Source: Adiantum capillus-veneris
Taxonomy: Eukaryota; Streptophyta; Polypodiopsida; Polypodiales; Pteridaceae
Assembly: GCA_014529385.2 (NCBI GenBank)
Contig: CM043945.1
Location: 153,265,741 to 153,329,740, forward strand
Direction of reading: 5' to 3'
Length of the DNA: 64,000 nt
How positions within the stretch are numbered: the first letter of the stretch is position 1; each line of letters begins with the position of its first letter. The notes beneath the pieces were generated by a model that saw nothing but the letters and a program-made list of their open reading frames with translations, did not search any database and was not told where the DNA came from. Below, piece by piece: positions 12,411 through 23,583 of the stretch. The position numbers and the translations under genes were made by a program.

Positions 12411-12605
12411 TTCTCTTCTCAATTCCTATTGGAACCCAATTCTCTTCTCAATTCCTATTGGACCCCAAATTCTCTTCTGAAAGCCTATTGGACCCCAATT
12501 CTCTTCCCAAATGCTATTGGACCCTTTTTCTCTTCTCGAATGCTATTGGACCCCAATTCTCTTCTTAATTCCTATTGGACTCCAATTTTCTTCTTAGTTC
12601 CTATC
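12411..12605. repeat. 29-bp tandem repeat, about seven units
   Basis: Units of the form TTCTCTTCTCAATTCCTATTGGACCCCAA recur with starts near 12411, 12440, 12470, 12499, 12528, 12557 and 12586. Each carries a CCTATTGG (inverse CCAAT) core. The open frame across them simply encodes a repetitive NSLLNSYWTP-type peptide and is not taken as a gene. A TATATAA-like box sits just upstream on the minus strand near 12387, so the array may belong to an LTR. Confidence 0.75.
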
Positions 12606-12609
12606 TCTT

Positions 12610-14960
12610 AACTTTATCTTTCAATCAAGTTAGTCCTTTTTTCCCCAGTTTCCGATCTAGATCAGTTCCCACGCGGATCTTCACGAAGAAGTAAAAAAAA
12701 TACTCTGAATCTTTTTGGAAAAATATAGGGATGCCGTAATTTCTTAGTCAAAATATCCTTGTATTTTCATTTATGAGTAAAGTCCCGTTGTCCTCATGAC
12801 TTCTTTGTATGTCTTGCTTTTTCTAAATTATTTTCTAGGCTGAAAAAGTTCTGAATGGCTTTAGGGTTTAGGGAGGGACCTTACGACAAAAATGCTCACT
12901 CTAATTCTCTTAATTCCGCAATTCTCAAAGTTCATAGACCATTTCCATTACATGTGCAGGCATGCTTGCCATTGCTAAGGCTCTCAAGCACCAAATGGAC
13001 TAGTCATCCATTTTGGAACAGTGTCGTTGGGTGCAATAGGAATCCTCTACTTTCTAGCAAACGGACTAAAGAGTAGGCTTTATCTTCTTTACTTCATAGT
13101 CGAGGGATGACTATGATTTCAAGAGAGAGGTAATGTCATAAAACTAATATCTAATACTCCCAAATGATTTTCTTATGTTAAAATGATCATTTAATATGGG
13201 GAAGTACTGGGGGACTAAAAGCTAGAATATTGGTAAGGCTGTCAAACCGGTCGTTGTTGTTAGGGATCCAAAGGAGGGAAAATAGGGATCCAAAGGGGGA
13301 CAATGTGCAAAAGATCAATGTGCTTCAATGGGGCTTAAAATACCAAAGGTTCAGGACACATGCTAGGCTTCTAGGCTAGTTTCCCCCAACAAATACCTTA
13401 GAGAAGTGAAACCATTCATAATGGACCAAAAAAACACATGGTATCATGACAGAGATCTTTACAAAAAACACTTTAGAGAACTTGATCTATACGTTTACAG
13501 CAACAATCAACCCCAACACATCACATGTTCCATTGTAAGAAATACACATTCTTGAAACAAACTGAGCAAATAAATTTGCAATATCATTGCATTGTATTTC
13601 TCACTTAAATTATTGCAATTTTGTCTTTAAAAAGTGCCTTTTGTTTCATGCTATGTTCAATCCTTTCTATGCCTCATGAAAAAAAAATATGGTCATCAAA
13701 ATGTATGTCTTCTAAGATATTGTTCTCTTCTTAAAATGTTGTTTATTTCATGTACACAAACTCATTAAAGTGTAGGTAGGTATTTTTATTCTTGTAAATG
13801 CCCATCTCCATACACTACAATCTACCTTATGTAGACATAAGCCTCTTGACTTTCCTTACTCAACAACAAATCAATAATATGCACTACAGTCTACCTTATG
13901 TAAACATACTCTTCTTGACTTGCCTTACTCAACAACCAATCAATACTATGCACTCACTAAAATGGATCACTTACTGTAATGTTCCTTCATTAAAACGTCT
14001 TTTTGTTTAAGACTACACCTCATTATATTTCAAAACTTTTGTAAATAGTGTCTTTTCATCAAAATGTATTTTAAGTTGTATTACAATTGTTTTGTTTCTT
14101 GTGAATTCCCATCTCAATACAATACACTCTACTCCTGACTCTCAAAACTCAACAACACATCAATAATGTACGGAATCAAACCCCCTCATAAAAAATGTGG
14201 CTATGTCTGCAAGGATAACCAAGCATGACTAGTTGTGTGAGAGAGAGATATAGATAAATTTTATTATAATTTTAGAAGGTCAATTGTGATGTATGGGACC
14301 AAAGATGCATGTAGTGTACAATCTATGACACTGATAGGTGATTCCCGATGCTCCACTCTAGATGGGTTTCCTAACCTCAGTCTTATCTTATTGCAGACAT
14401 AGGGAGAACCACAAACATAATTTTCAATCCATGGGATGAAGCTAACTTGACTAGTGCATGTAGGATACAAGAGGGCGTCAACATGCTACAAGAGGGTGTC
14501 AATCTCTTGGAAAATAACAGACAACTTGCATCTAACACAAGCTACATTCAAATAACCTAAGTCGTCAAAAGCTAGACACTAATCGGTAAACAAACCATGA
14601 ATCGAATGCTATGAAACTTCTAGGACAAGTATATAAGACCCAAGCACACATGCTTACGGTCTTAAATCTCACTTTCAATGAGTGGAAAAAAGTAATTATT
14701 AACAGTAGTGAAATTTTGGCCTAGTCGTTTCTGACCCCAATGTATCTAAATGCAGCCAAGGTTTCTTAGGTCCAAAACTAATCATGCGGGAGCTCTAACC
14801 AAGGATTAATTGATACAGTCTTGAAGCTTATAGCTCCGGCTCATAAATTACAATATCCACTTGTTCAATAGGAGTTACAATATTCCCGATTTATCAAAAG
14901 AATAATTGTTTTTAGAATGATTCTCTCAAAAAATGTAACATGAGTTAGCTCGCTGCTGCT
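12610..14960. other. No recognised gene; contains a 69-bp tandem duplication near 13812-13950
   Basis: The block CACTACAATCTACCTTATGTA starts at about 13813 and recurs at about 13882 with the rest of its unit (CTTGACTTNCCTTACTCAACAAC). A smaller imperfect repeat of ACAAGAGGGYGTCAA lies near 14470-14500. No coding motif is recognised. Confidence 0.45.
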
Positions 14961-14963
14961 AAC

Positions 14964-15659
14964 ATTGCCCCCCTCCTCAACTGTGTCGTCCCTTGACACA
15001 ATTTCATGGATTGAAGTAGTCTTCGGGTTGATGGCTCGCGAGGCGGTCTTTAAGTGCTTGAAGTGCTTTTTGATTTCAAATGCACCGTTCTTTCTCAGGG
15101 ACTTGCAAAAACTAAATAGTAATTCTATTCTTTAGTTCTATGGTTGAATATCCGATGAACCCTGTAGTTAAATTGTTGATTGACTGGTCCAAAAATCTTT
15201 ATACGCCATGTGAAGAACTCGGTGTAAAAAGCTTCTTCGAATGCCAATATATTGCTCGATGGTAAAAACATGTATCTGGCATAGAAGTCGTAAAGAACTT
15301 CTTTTGGAGGTTGCCCACTTAATCATAGCAGAAGCCTTGGTTATCTTATATAAAGGATATCCATGGGGCTCCCGATTGTTTGGGCTCATGAAAAACTTGG
15401 ATACAAGTGAGAAGCACTTTGCAGATTTTAAAAAGCATTGCACACGAAAGGTCGGGAGGCTCTTGAAGAAGTTCATGGTGCCCGTTAGGGTTTTCACCAT
15501 GTATTCTTGAGTTGCCGGTTCTTGATCTAAAGATGGTAGTTTCGGGTAGTTAAGCAAAGTTAGCCTTTTCTTTTTTAGTGCTTCATGTGCTTGCCATGTC
15601 CTTACCATTGGTACTGAAGCGGTCTGGGGTGGGCAACAAGAAGAGCAACCTCTAGACAC
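14964..15659 (-). pseudogene. Possible 3' end of an LTR retroelement reading frame with polypurine tract
   Basis: On the minus strand an open frame of 163 residues (15659 down to 15168) is followed, after stops, by a purine tract GAGGAGGGGGG (14978-14968). Directly after the tract comes TGTTAGCAGC, a plausible LTR start at 14964. The layout of protein tail, polypurine tract and TG matches the 3' ends of the Gypsy elements elsewhere in this window. The protein itself has no motif I can name, so the family is uncertain. Confidence 0.35.
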
Positions 15660-15873
15660 CCTTCAAGGCTCCCGTGCTGCTCAATGGGGCTGGGGCACAA
15701 CACAACACAAACCAAAACAACAAACCCACAGCCAAATCCCAACTACACAAGGGGCACCACCTAGTTTAAGAGCGAACTAGGACGCAAAAGAGGAGAATCG
15801 TTAGAGCAACCCACAAACAAGCAAGTAATTTACACTAACCCTAACACCAATGGAACACTCTCACACACTAAAA

Positions 15874-15927
<54 letters not shown>

Positions 15928-17500
15928 TACTCGGGCTGCTTTGAAGTGTATCGTTAATGATCAAGCAAACATAAATATACATATGTAAGAAAGAGAGAGA
16001 AGGGGGAAGGGGGTGCTTGTTGCACTAATGCCTTCTTACAAATCTGTCATGACCAATCAAAGTGAGATTAGTATTTGTTCAACATAGCCTGAGTAAATTA
16101 CACCACAACACATCACAAGAAAAAAAAGCCACCCCAATCACTGTCTTAAGGCCAGGGGAGTCCTCTCCACCCTGTCGCCCTCTTACAGCATGTGGGATTT
16201 ATGGCTAAATTGATAACAATACCCAGAGACAAGCTATCAAGAACTTAAATAAAACACCAAGACACTTACACATCATTATTGTCCATGACTTCACGTTGGA
16301 AGGGAGACAAGGTATCCATGCTTAGTCCAAATTCACCCTCCTTGATTCAGCAAATGTTGGGCTTACTCTAGTAGGAGAAATGATAGATTTCCTACTCTCA
16401 ATTTAATGATCACTCTCTCTTACAATGGCATAGAGTTCCCTTGCTAATCACCCCTAATACAACACATACATATGCCTAATGCCAATGAGATTCCACTCAA
16501 GAGCTCCTTCTCAAGAGGTTGGGCTTGGCTTCTCAAGCTATAGCATAGTGCTCTTTCTTCTCCCCCTTTTTTGTGCTAGCTACACCCTCCTTTTATAGCA
16601 ATTTTGAAGGCTAGGGTTACTCCTCTAACCATGGTTGGGTTAGATTTTTAGCAATTTATCTAAATTTTTTTGCTTGGAATTATCAAGAAGTTGGTGGGGA
16701 AAGAGAGAGGAGAGAAATGGAGGTGATAGGACTTTTCATAGTGGGTTAGTGTTAGTAGAGTTAGTTTTAATTTACAAATGGAATTGGATATTTACAATGG
16801 GAGTATCCATGTAGGATACAAACAAGGAAGAAAAACTCTTAAGAGGTAAGAAAAGGTGGATTTCTTACAAGGTTGATGCTCCAAGTGTCTTGAGTAGGGC
16901 CAATTTTGACGCTTGTTGACGGTCCACTAGCTTTGACGGTACATTTTTTCTCCACTCTTGACCTTCCTTGAGAGACAAGGTAATTGAAGCTGAGTAATCA
17001 ACCACCATGATGCTGTCTTTTAAGAGAAGAGGCTGAATTTTGTGGTTTTTTTTATAGATATGGGTAATTTGGAGGAGGAAAAATGAGACTAGGTGGTCAA
17101 TTTTGGAATGGAATTGTGTGTGGGAGGTATGAGTTCACCATGGTTTCTCTTATTCTTGAAGGTTGAGGAGAAGGTGAGTAGGGTGCAGAGAGGAGTGGTG
17201 AGAGAGGTGGGGATGATGAGTGGAGAAGTGTGTGTGAAAGAGGAAAATGATAAAGTGGAAGAGAGAGTGTGGCTGCATAGCATGGGAAAACTGGGGTCCA
17301 CTAATAAAATCATAGCTCACAGCTCGTAGCTCAAAAAAATATGAAAAACGTTGAGGCAAAAGTTCAGCCCACGAGCTACAACTTTTGTTTGTATCACCTT
17401 TTCAAATTCGGAGAGCAAGTGAACTTTAAAAATTCAGCAAAACCGACCGTTTTTTTCCACTGCACAAGGTCCTTGTGGGGTCCTTCTTTGGACGATTCTT
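15660..17500 (-). repeat. LTR-like repeat, copy A, with internal (GA)n at 15877-15924
   Basis: This segment shares landmarks in the same order with 22100-23583: GGGCACCACCTAGT and ACTAGGAC, then a long (GA)n tract, then a minus-strand TATA-like stretch (near 16595), then an ACTGGNGTCCAC block and an AGCTACAACTTTTG / AAAATTCAGCAAAA block. The two copies are clearly diverged. Minus orientation is inferred from the TATA motif. Open frames in the segment look incidental. Confidence 0.5.
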
Positions 17501-18150
17501 TTGAATACCTCCAAGAGTGAGTCCTCCATAGTGCATGTATGCATGCCACCTACCCTTGACCTTATTTGGTAGGTCTATAATTGAAGATATTGTTGAGATC
17601 ATGATATAAGTGAATAGTACAACTAAGAAAATAAAATATTGAGGGGTCTAAAAAAATATGTACATGTGAAATATAAATAATATAAGTGTAAAAAATATAA
17701 AGGGGTCAAAAGAAATCTCTCTCATTATGAGGCTACCATCAAAAAAGATAAATATTTTTGGTGTTCTAATTTTTTAGAAAAAAAAAATAGATGTAGGAAG
17801 GGAAAAATCACAATAGTGAAAAAATATACACATAAATAAAACTAGTTTTTTTGGATTTTTGTTGGGGTGGAGTTACACCAAATATAAGAGAAGCTTACAT
17901 GAAAATATTTCTATATGGAATAAAGAGTATGAAAAATGGTAAGAAAAATTGTGGTAATGGTGAGGCAATGTACAGAGCATAAATAACACACACCTAGGTA
18001 GAAATATTTAAATAAATACCAACATAATTATGAAAAAATCTTTTATTTAGGCCCTATATACAAAGAAATATTTACATGTGCATGGACCATAATATACTTA
18101 TATTTTTTATATTTTTGGCTCAACTAGCTCAATGACTAGCTAATTGAGGG
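17501..18150. other. No recognised gene; very AT-rich
   Basis: Low-complexity A/T-rich sequence with many short A runs. Nothing coding or structural is recognised. Confidence 0.4.
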
Positions 18151-18300
18151 TTTTTTATTTTAGTAAGGAGATATGGGAAAAGTCCCCTAACTCACACGCA
18201 CCTATATACAGTGAAAGGGTGAGGGTAACCACAGTGTTTGAGTGATTTGATAGGGTGAGATAACTCACTATGGCAATTACAGAGAGCCGAAAAACGGCTA

Positions 18301-20340
18301 TCAGTACATGACAGAATGTTGGGTCCTTTTGAGTTGATGTCGGTGCCCTTGTAAACAATATGAGATACCTTGAGTTTTTGTTGAGCTAATTGTTCCTCCA
18401 TTGGGGGCTGGAGAGAATCTAACCCCTGTTCTTGCATATCCTTGTAGAGTCTTTCTTTTACTTGCAATAGCTCCGCCTTTATCAAAGGATTTGGAAGGGG
18501 TTATTGATGCCACTGAAAAATTGATTTGATTGGGAGTGAGCTGAGTTACATTGACAGAGTGAAGGACCCTCAACTCCCAATCCATAGCTGTTTTCCATTC
18601 AACATCCACTTCTTGAACAATCTACTCTTTAAGTGTATCTTGTTCAGCTTTAGAGAGCTGGACCATTGACACTTCTTCCTTGTTTGTGATTGGTATCTCG
18701 AATAACTTTCTATATGCGCTTCAGTTGGTTGTGTTTCTATGTCTGCAAAGGAGATTGATGGTATCTCTAGAGTTGGCTGTTCAGATGTACGTGCCTCCTC
18801 CTAAGTTTCCACATTCCCTTCTCTCAACAACTCACTAGCTTGTTTCAATTCTTCTATCTCTTTAAGCAATTGCTCTTCCTTTTGCATGCCCATTAGGGTG
18901 AGGTCCCTTCTTCGTTCTTGTTCCAACTTCAACTCAAGCTCCAATTCTTTGTTTTTTCTTTCTAAAGTTTTGTAAACTTCATCAGTCCCCTTGAGTGAAG
19001 CTACTACTGGGTTTTCCCTTATTTGCTTTAGAAATGCCCCTTGGCCATCGATTCTCTGCTCTGAGTATTACAAGGAAGCATTTGTTAAATTCAATGGTAC
19101 CTGGAGTTTTTGTACTGACTGAGTAGTGCTTGTAAGCTCATTTGTCGCTTCCATTAGCTGCTGATCTTTGCTTTTACATGCATCTCATAACTTCGTGAGG
19201 AGTTTTCCTAACTCTTCCATCTCCTTTTCTTGCTTTTCCTTGACGTGTTGATGTTGTTTTGCTTTGTTCTTGATCTCTTTTATTTAGCTTTGAATATTTT
19301 CAATGATATTCATTATGTATTCAAGCTCGCCTTGGAGCACATCAATTACCTGTTTAAGTTCTCGAGCTTTAGCACTACGACTAAGAGCTGCTTTTTGCAT
19401 TTTCTCAGTCATCAGCTTCATCTGCTTTGCATATTCATTGACTTGAGTGATAACTTCATCAGTCGTTTCCCACTCTTTGGATTTTTCTTGAGGCTCTTTG
19501 GAAGTCTCAACCTTATCGTTGATTGTTTTCTTCTCTTTCTCTAACCCATCTCCTTGTATTTCTCTAATTTCATCTGATTGGTTAGTTTATGAAGAGCTTG
19601 GACTAGGAAGAGGCTGATCCCCTTGTTCATTATTGAGTGTAGATAGTCTTGGAGACATCACCTCCCTTTCATGCCATGGTTCAATTAGTTTCTCAGCTTT
19701 TGCTTGCTGTGGTTCTTGAGCAGTTGCTTCTTCTTTGGATTTCCGTTGAGCTTTCGCCAATGCCTCTTGTATTTTCAGGGCTTCAGCTTCTGCATACATT
19801 CTTTCTAGCATGTCTTTTGGATATTCTTGAATCTTCTTCTCAGGGTTTTTGGTCCTAGGACCCTTAACTTCCCTTGCACTCCATATACCTGATGTTTGTT
19901 TAGCAGCTTGTCAACTTCGTTCATAAGCTTCCTTTTCTCTTTTGAGCCTTGCCTTCTTCTGTGGAGGTTCTTTCTTATGGGTGGCCACTGCCTTTCTTTT
20001 CATTTCTTCCCTTCTTGCCCTTTTTTCTTCATTATCAAAACTTTCTTCACTGCTATGGGCTTCAGGTGAGATTTTCGGTGACCCTTCATCAGAGTTATAA
20101 TTCCCTTTCTTCTTTGATCTTGTGGCTTGTGGAGAGGGTTGATATTTCTCTGTGATTATCCATGTGTTTTGATTTGGGGCTGGTCGCTAAATTATCAGCC
20201 ATCCCCATGGCATGGTATGCAATTTGGGTTAAGACTTTTGGAGCTCCCAAGTATGTGACATTTCCTTCCTTCTTTGTTCTCTTGAGTGTTGTAAGCACAT
20301 ACTGAGCATGATCTATTGATTGCCTACTTGAGGAGTTCAA
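18301..20340 (-). pseudogene. Unrecognised coiled-coil protein, main (C-terminal) part, broken by stops
   Basis: Read from 20340 downward, a protein-like frame continues for about 1.9 kb. It is charged and rich in Glu, Lys and Gln, with heptad-like stretches (for example KEEQLLKEIEELKQASELL and LKQVIDVLQGELEYIMNII) and basic KR-rich segments near its start (REEMKRKAVATHKK). It is interrupted by several in-frame stops and at least two frameshifts, one soon after TSHKIK and one near 18690. Despite the breaks, the composition stays coherent across them, which argues for a real former gene. The N-terminal part (APKVLTQIAYHAMGM) is globular-looking. The 8.6-kb LTR element at 20341-28958 separates this from its upstream part at 28959-29143. 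I do not recognise the family; a transposon-borne ORF or a host gene are both possible. Confidence 0.55.
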
Positions 20341-20493
20341 TGTAAGACAAGGGAAGCTAGAGCCTGAGAGTCCACCACCCAACCACCCATTATATAGCAA
20401 AGCCTCTGGCCCTTTGCCCTAGTTGGACTCCCTTTCCACATAGCCTAGCCTGGCCCTACCCTTGTCTAGTCCGGCCTTGCCGGTGTCCTGACA
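20341..20493 (-). repeat. 3' LTR (153 bp) of the 20341-28958 element
   Basis: On the minus strand it begins TGTCAGGACACCGG directly after the purine-rich tract and ends CTTGTCTTACA. It contains a TATATAATGGG-type box. It matches 28806-28958 at full length. Confidence 0.85.
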
Positions 20494-20733
20494 TTACTCC
20501 CACCTTAAAGAAGAGTTTTCGTCCTTGAAAACAAAATTGGGGAACTTCTTTTGAAGAACACTAATGTTTTCCCAAGTGGCACCCTTATGGATCCAGCTGT
20601 TTGGTTGACCGAAACACGATTTATCAGGAGGTTCAATGAAACCAAGAGTAACATCTTGATTTATCACATTGTTGTCCATAAGCAACGATCTTGTGTTACC
20701 GATTCCTATCCAATCATAGTGTGTAGACTCCAT
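20494..20733 (-). pseudogene. Gypsy chromodomain C-terminal remnant
   Basis: The 79-residue frame ends with KGATWENISVLQKKFPNF and an acidic tail immediately before the 3' LTR. This matches, position for position, the end of the chromodomain polyprotein in the 32338-38195 element (EGATWENISVLKKKF). It is shorter between the FIEPP motif and GATWEN, so part of the chromodomain is deleted. It shows that the host element derives from a coding chromovirus related to the other Gypsy copies here. Confidence 0.8.
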
Positions 20734-20739
20734 TTAGAA

Positions 20740-22099
20740 CACACATGAGTATACAAAACGAGTTATCACACAAAGATGTACCCTAAAGAGTACCTCTTTT
20801 CACTTTATTTCCATGAAAGAAACTTGCTAACATGACTCATCAGCCAAGTTTAAGTACTTGACTTGTTTTCCAAGTTCAACAGTAAATAAACCAACTATAA
20901 CTAGTGTTCAAGGTTGAGAACTTGATTTAAACATGAAGAGACTACACCTGATCGCAAACATGCTTTAACTTATGGCAAGCAGCCTCCAAGTAGAGCAATA
21001 AATGCTTACTAATTGGATCGTGTGGTGCTAACGTACGTACTTGCATATCCTTTAGCACAAGATTACACTTTGTAATCTGAATATCCCCTTGGACAAGTGA
21101 CAGAACTGAGGTGTGTTTCCCCCACGTTTTATAGCCAGTCGTTCTAGATGGCTAGTAAATGGGATCACAATATCGTACCACATTGCTAAGAAATCAACAA
21201 TTGGCTGAATAACCATCGTGGTGAATGTGAAAGATCCACAAACATCCAAACCAAGCCATGACCTCTACTGGTGATTGGTAGACCGAAAAGTAAACTCATT
21301 AAAATACTGCACAAAGAGTGCAAAATACTTCATAAGCAACCACTTGATGAATACGCATGCCATTCCAAATCAGCATTTGCTAAACACTAGGATCCATAAC
21401 ACCTAGTGTGCATGCATTTAGCAAAAAATAGATCCGAACCTGTATATCCATGGTCATCCTTGCCAATACTTATGGAAAATGTGATGCGCCTAGCACACAA
21501 AAAAAAGGAATGTAAAACAAAAAGAAGGAATGTAAATAGTTCTAGAAAGAAACTAAATACTTTTAGTTGCAATCTTTTGCAATCCTTGTTGAAACGTCTG
21601 AACCATAATAGAAGGTGAAATAGTGATCACTTATAGGTACAAACAATGAAACTTTTTCATTTTCTATAAACAACCATCTGTAATGTTTGTTTAGCAGTAC
21701 TTGTACCTTAACAAGTCATTCTAAGTATCTGAAAATTTTTTGGCCATTGAAATTGCTCCTGATACGTCGTGCTAAAAATGGTCTAGAAAACTGATTGGAC
21801 CAGCACTTAGGGACTTTTTCATGACACATACTTGAAATAGTGGGCGCCAGTGTCAATCCCAGAGACTCATATCCTCCACATGTGGAATATGTCTCATGTA
21901 ATAATGTCTGAAAAAGAACATTCTTCAAGTACAAGATGTACTTGTGCGTGGAGGTAACTACAAACACTCTACAACGGGAGTGAGAGGGACCCTCATTATC
22001 CTTGCTTCACACTGGCTAAACCGAACTCCTTGAGTCCCTAGACCATGTTGTATCCCATGTGACAACATGTGCCAAATAGAATCCTACAAGTGGATTCAT
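20740..22099. other. Element interior, no recognised gene
   Basis: This lies inside the LTR element. Several short open frames (for example 21716-21967 minus) have no recognisable motif. Confidence 0.4.
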
Positions 22100-22219
22100 A
22101 ACAGTGACGAAGGAAATTTGAAATGGCGGCCTCTACACCAAAACAAACTCCATTGCGCCACAAGGGAAATGAGATGAGGGCACCACCTAGTCTTGGAAGC
22201 GTGGACTAGGACCGCTACA

Positions 22220-22299
<80 letters not shown>

Positions 22300-23583
22300 A
22301 CTATGAATGAAGCATTAACCGTAGTGTGTGTACAAGGAATGGATGACTTCAAACACTCCCAACACAAATAGCATATAGATTACCAAACAATCACTCAAGG
22401 ATTAGCCAAGATCACATCAAGCATTCTCACACACATATAAAACATTTCTCTTAATTAACATAAGTAAGAGGAGGAGAGGTTACTAGCATGAAACAATTTG
22501 CACTCTAGGATGTGCAAGAATAGAGTGAATGAATGAGCTTATGGGCTCATGGTGAGTGATACAAAGGCTCAATGGGGCTGAGGGAGGCTTGAAATTACAA
22601 AGGGGAAGGCCTCTTTATATAGGAAAGAGAGTGATTAGGAGTGAGGTTAAGATCCAAGTGTAATTTGTACAAATGAAGCTTGATTAGGGACATTCAACCA
22701 ATGAAGAAGCTCCTTCCAAGTGATTTGTTGACCAATTAGCTCCATCATCACTTGTGTTGTCTTCACTCCTTCCTCCATAGCTTGAGTCCAAGAGCTTCCT
22801 TATTTTAAAATGTAAAGAATCTACATAAAATCAATACATATCTAGTAATAATAGGAAGGGGTTGAATGAGAACTTATGAATTACAACAAGATTAAGCATG
22901 ACTTGAAAGGTGATTAGAAGAGGAACTTTGATGGGTTTTTGAGCTTGAGAGAGAGAAGGAAGGAGAGGAGGGTGAGAAGACTAATGGCTGATTTTAGAGA
23001 AGGTCTCAATGTGGAAAAGGAAGGGTGTGTGTGTGTAAAGGTAGAGGGGGTGGTCTCCACCACAGTTGAAAAAACTGGCGTCCACCATTTTGGCCATATC
23101 TCCTAGACCGTAGATGCAAAAATTATAAAACAAATATGGCCAGAATCTCCAGCTCATCAGCTACAACTTTGATGAAGACAACTTTTCTTGGATCGGAGTG
23201 GAAGTATTTTTTAAAAATTCAGCAAAATCATGTGTATGGTTTCTTCCTTTACCAAGTCTTCCACTTGGGTCCCATTTGTTTGAATCATCATATGGCTCCA
23301 AAGCCATGAGGATATGAGCCACTCATGACCTTGAATCATGGGTGCATGGCTCCACAACCACATCATATCTTTTCTTTTCACATTTACATATTTTCCCTTC
23401 CCTTTACCACTAGGTTCTGCCTCTACCTTTCACCTCCGGTGAACTAGTCAAGAAAAAATCATTTTTTAAAAAAATTTTCCAAGAGGTTGTTCTCACTCTT
23501 TCTTTTATTGTAAACCTCTAGAAGCAAGGAAAACCAACAAAATATGATAAACAAAAATTTGTGATAGGCTCGGATCAACAGCA
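22100..23583 (-). repeat. LTR-like repeat, copy B, with (GA)n at 22223-22298
   Basis: It shares ordered landmarks with copy A at 15660-17500 (CACCACCTAGTCTTGG, the GA tract, a minus-strand CTATATAAAG box near 22612, the ACTGGCGTCCAC block and the CAGCTACAACTTTTGATG block). On the minus strand it may begin at TGTTGATCCGAGCC (23583). It sits inside the 20341-28958 element, so it probably represents a nested solo LTR or captured sequence. Confidence 0.5.

Noticed and set aside
12411-12605. Could the 29-bp repeats be a CRISPR array?
   Set aside because: The units are contiguous with no unique spacers, and the context is a plant nuclear genome.
12357-12611. 84-codon ORF with a repeating NSLLNSYWTP peptide
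   Set aside because: It is the translation of a 29-bp tandem repeat. Unit lengths vary between 28 and 30 bp, so the frame is not preserved by selection.
13440-13460. TGGTATCATGACAGAG as a retroelement primer site
   Set aside because: It departs from the consensus after the first eight bases, and no LTR end (CA) sits beside it.
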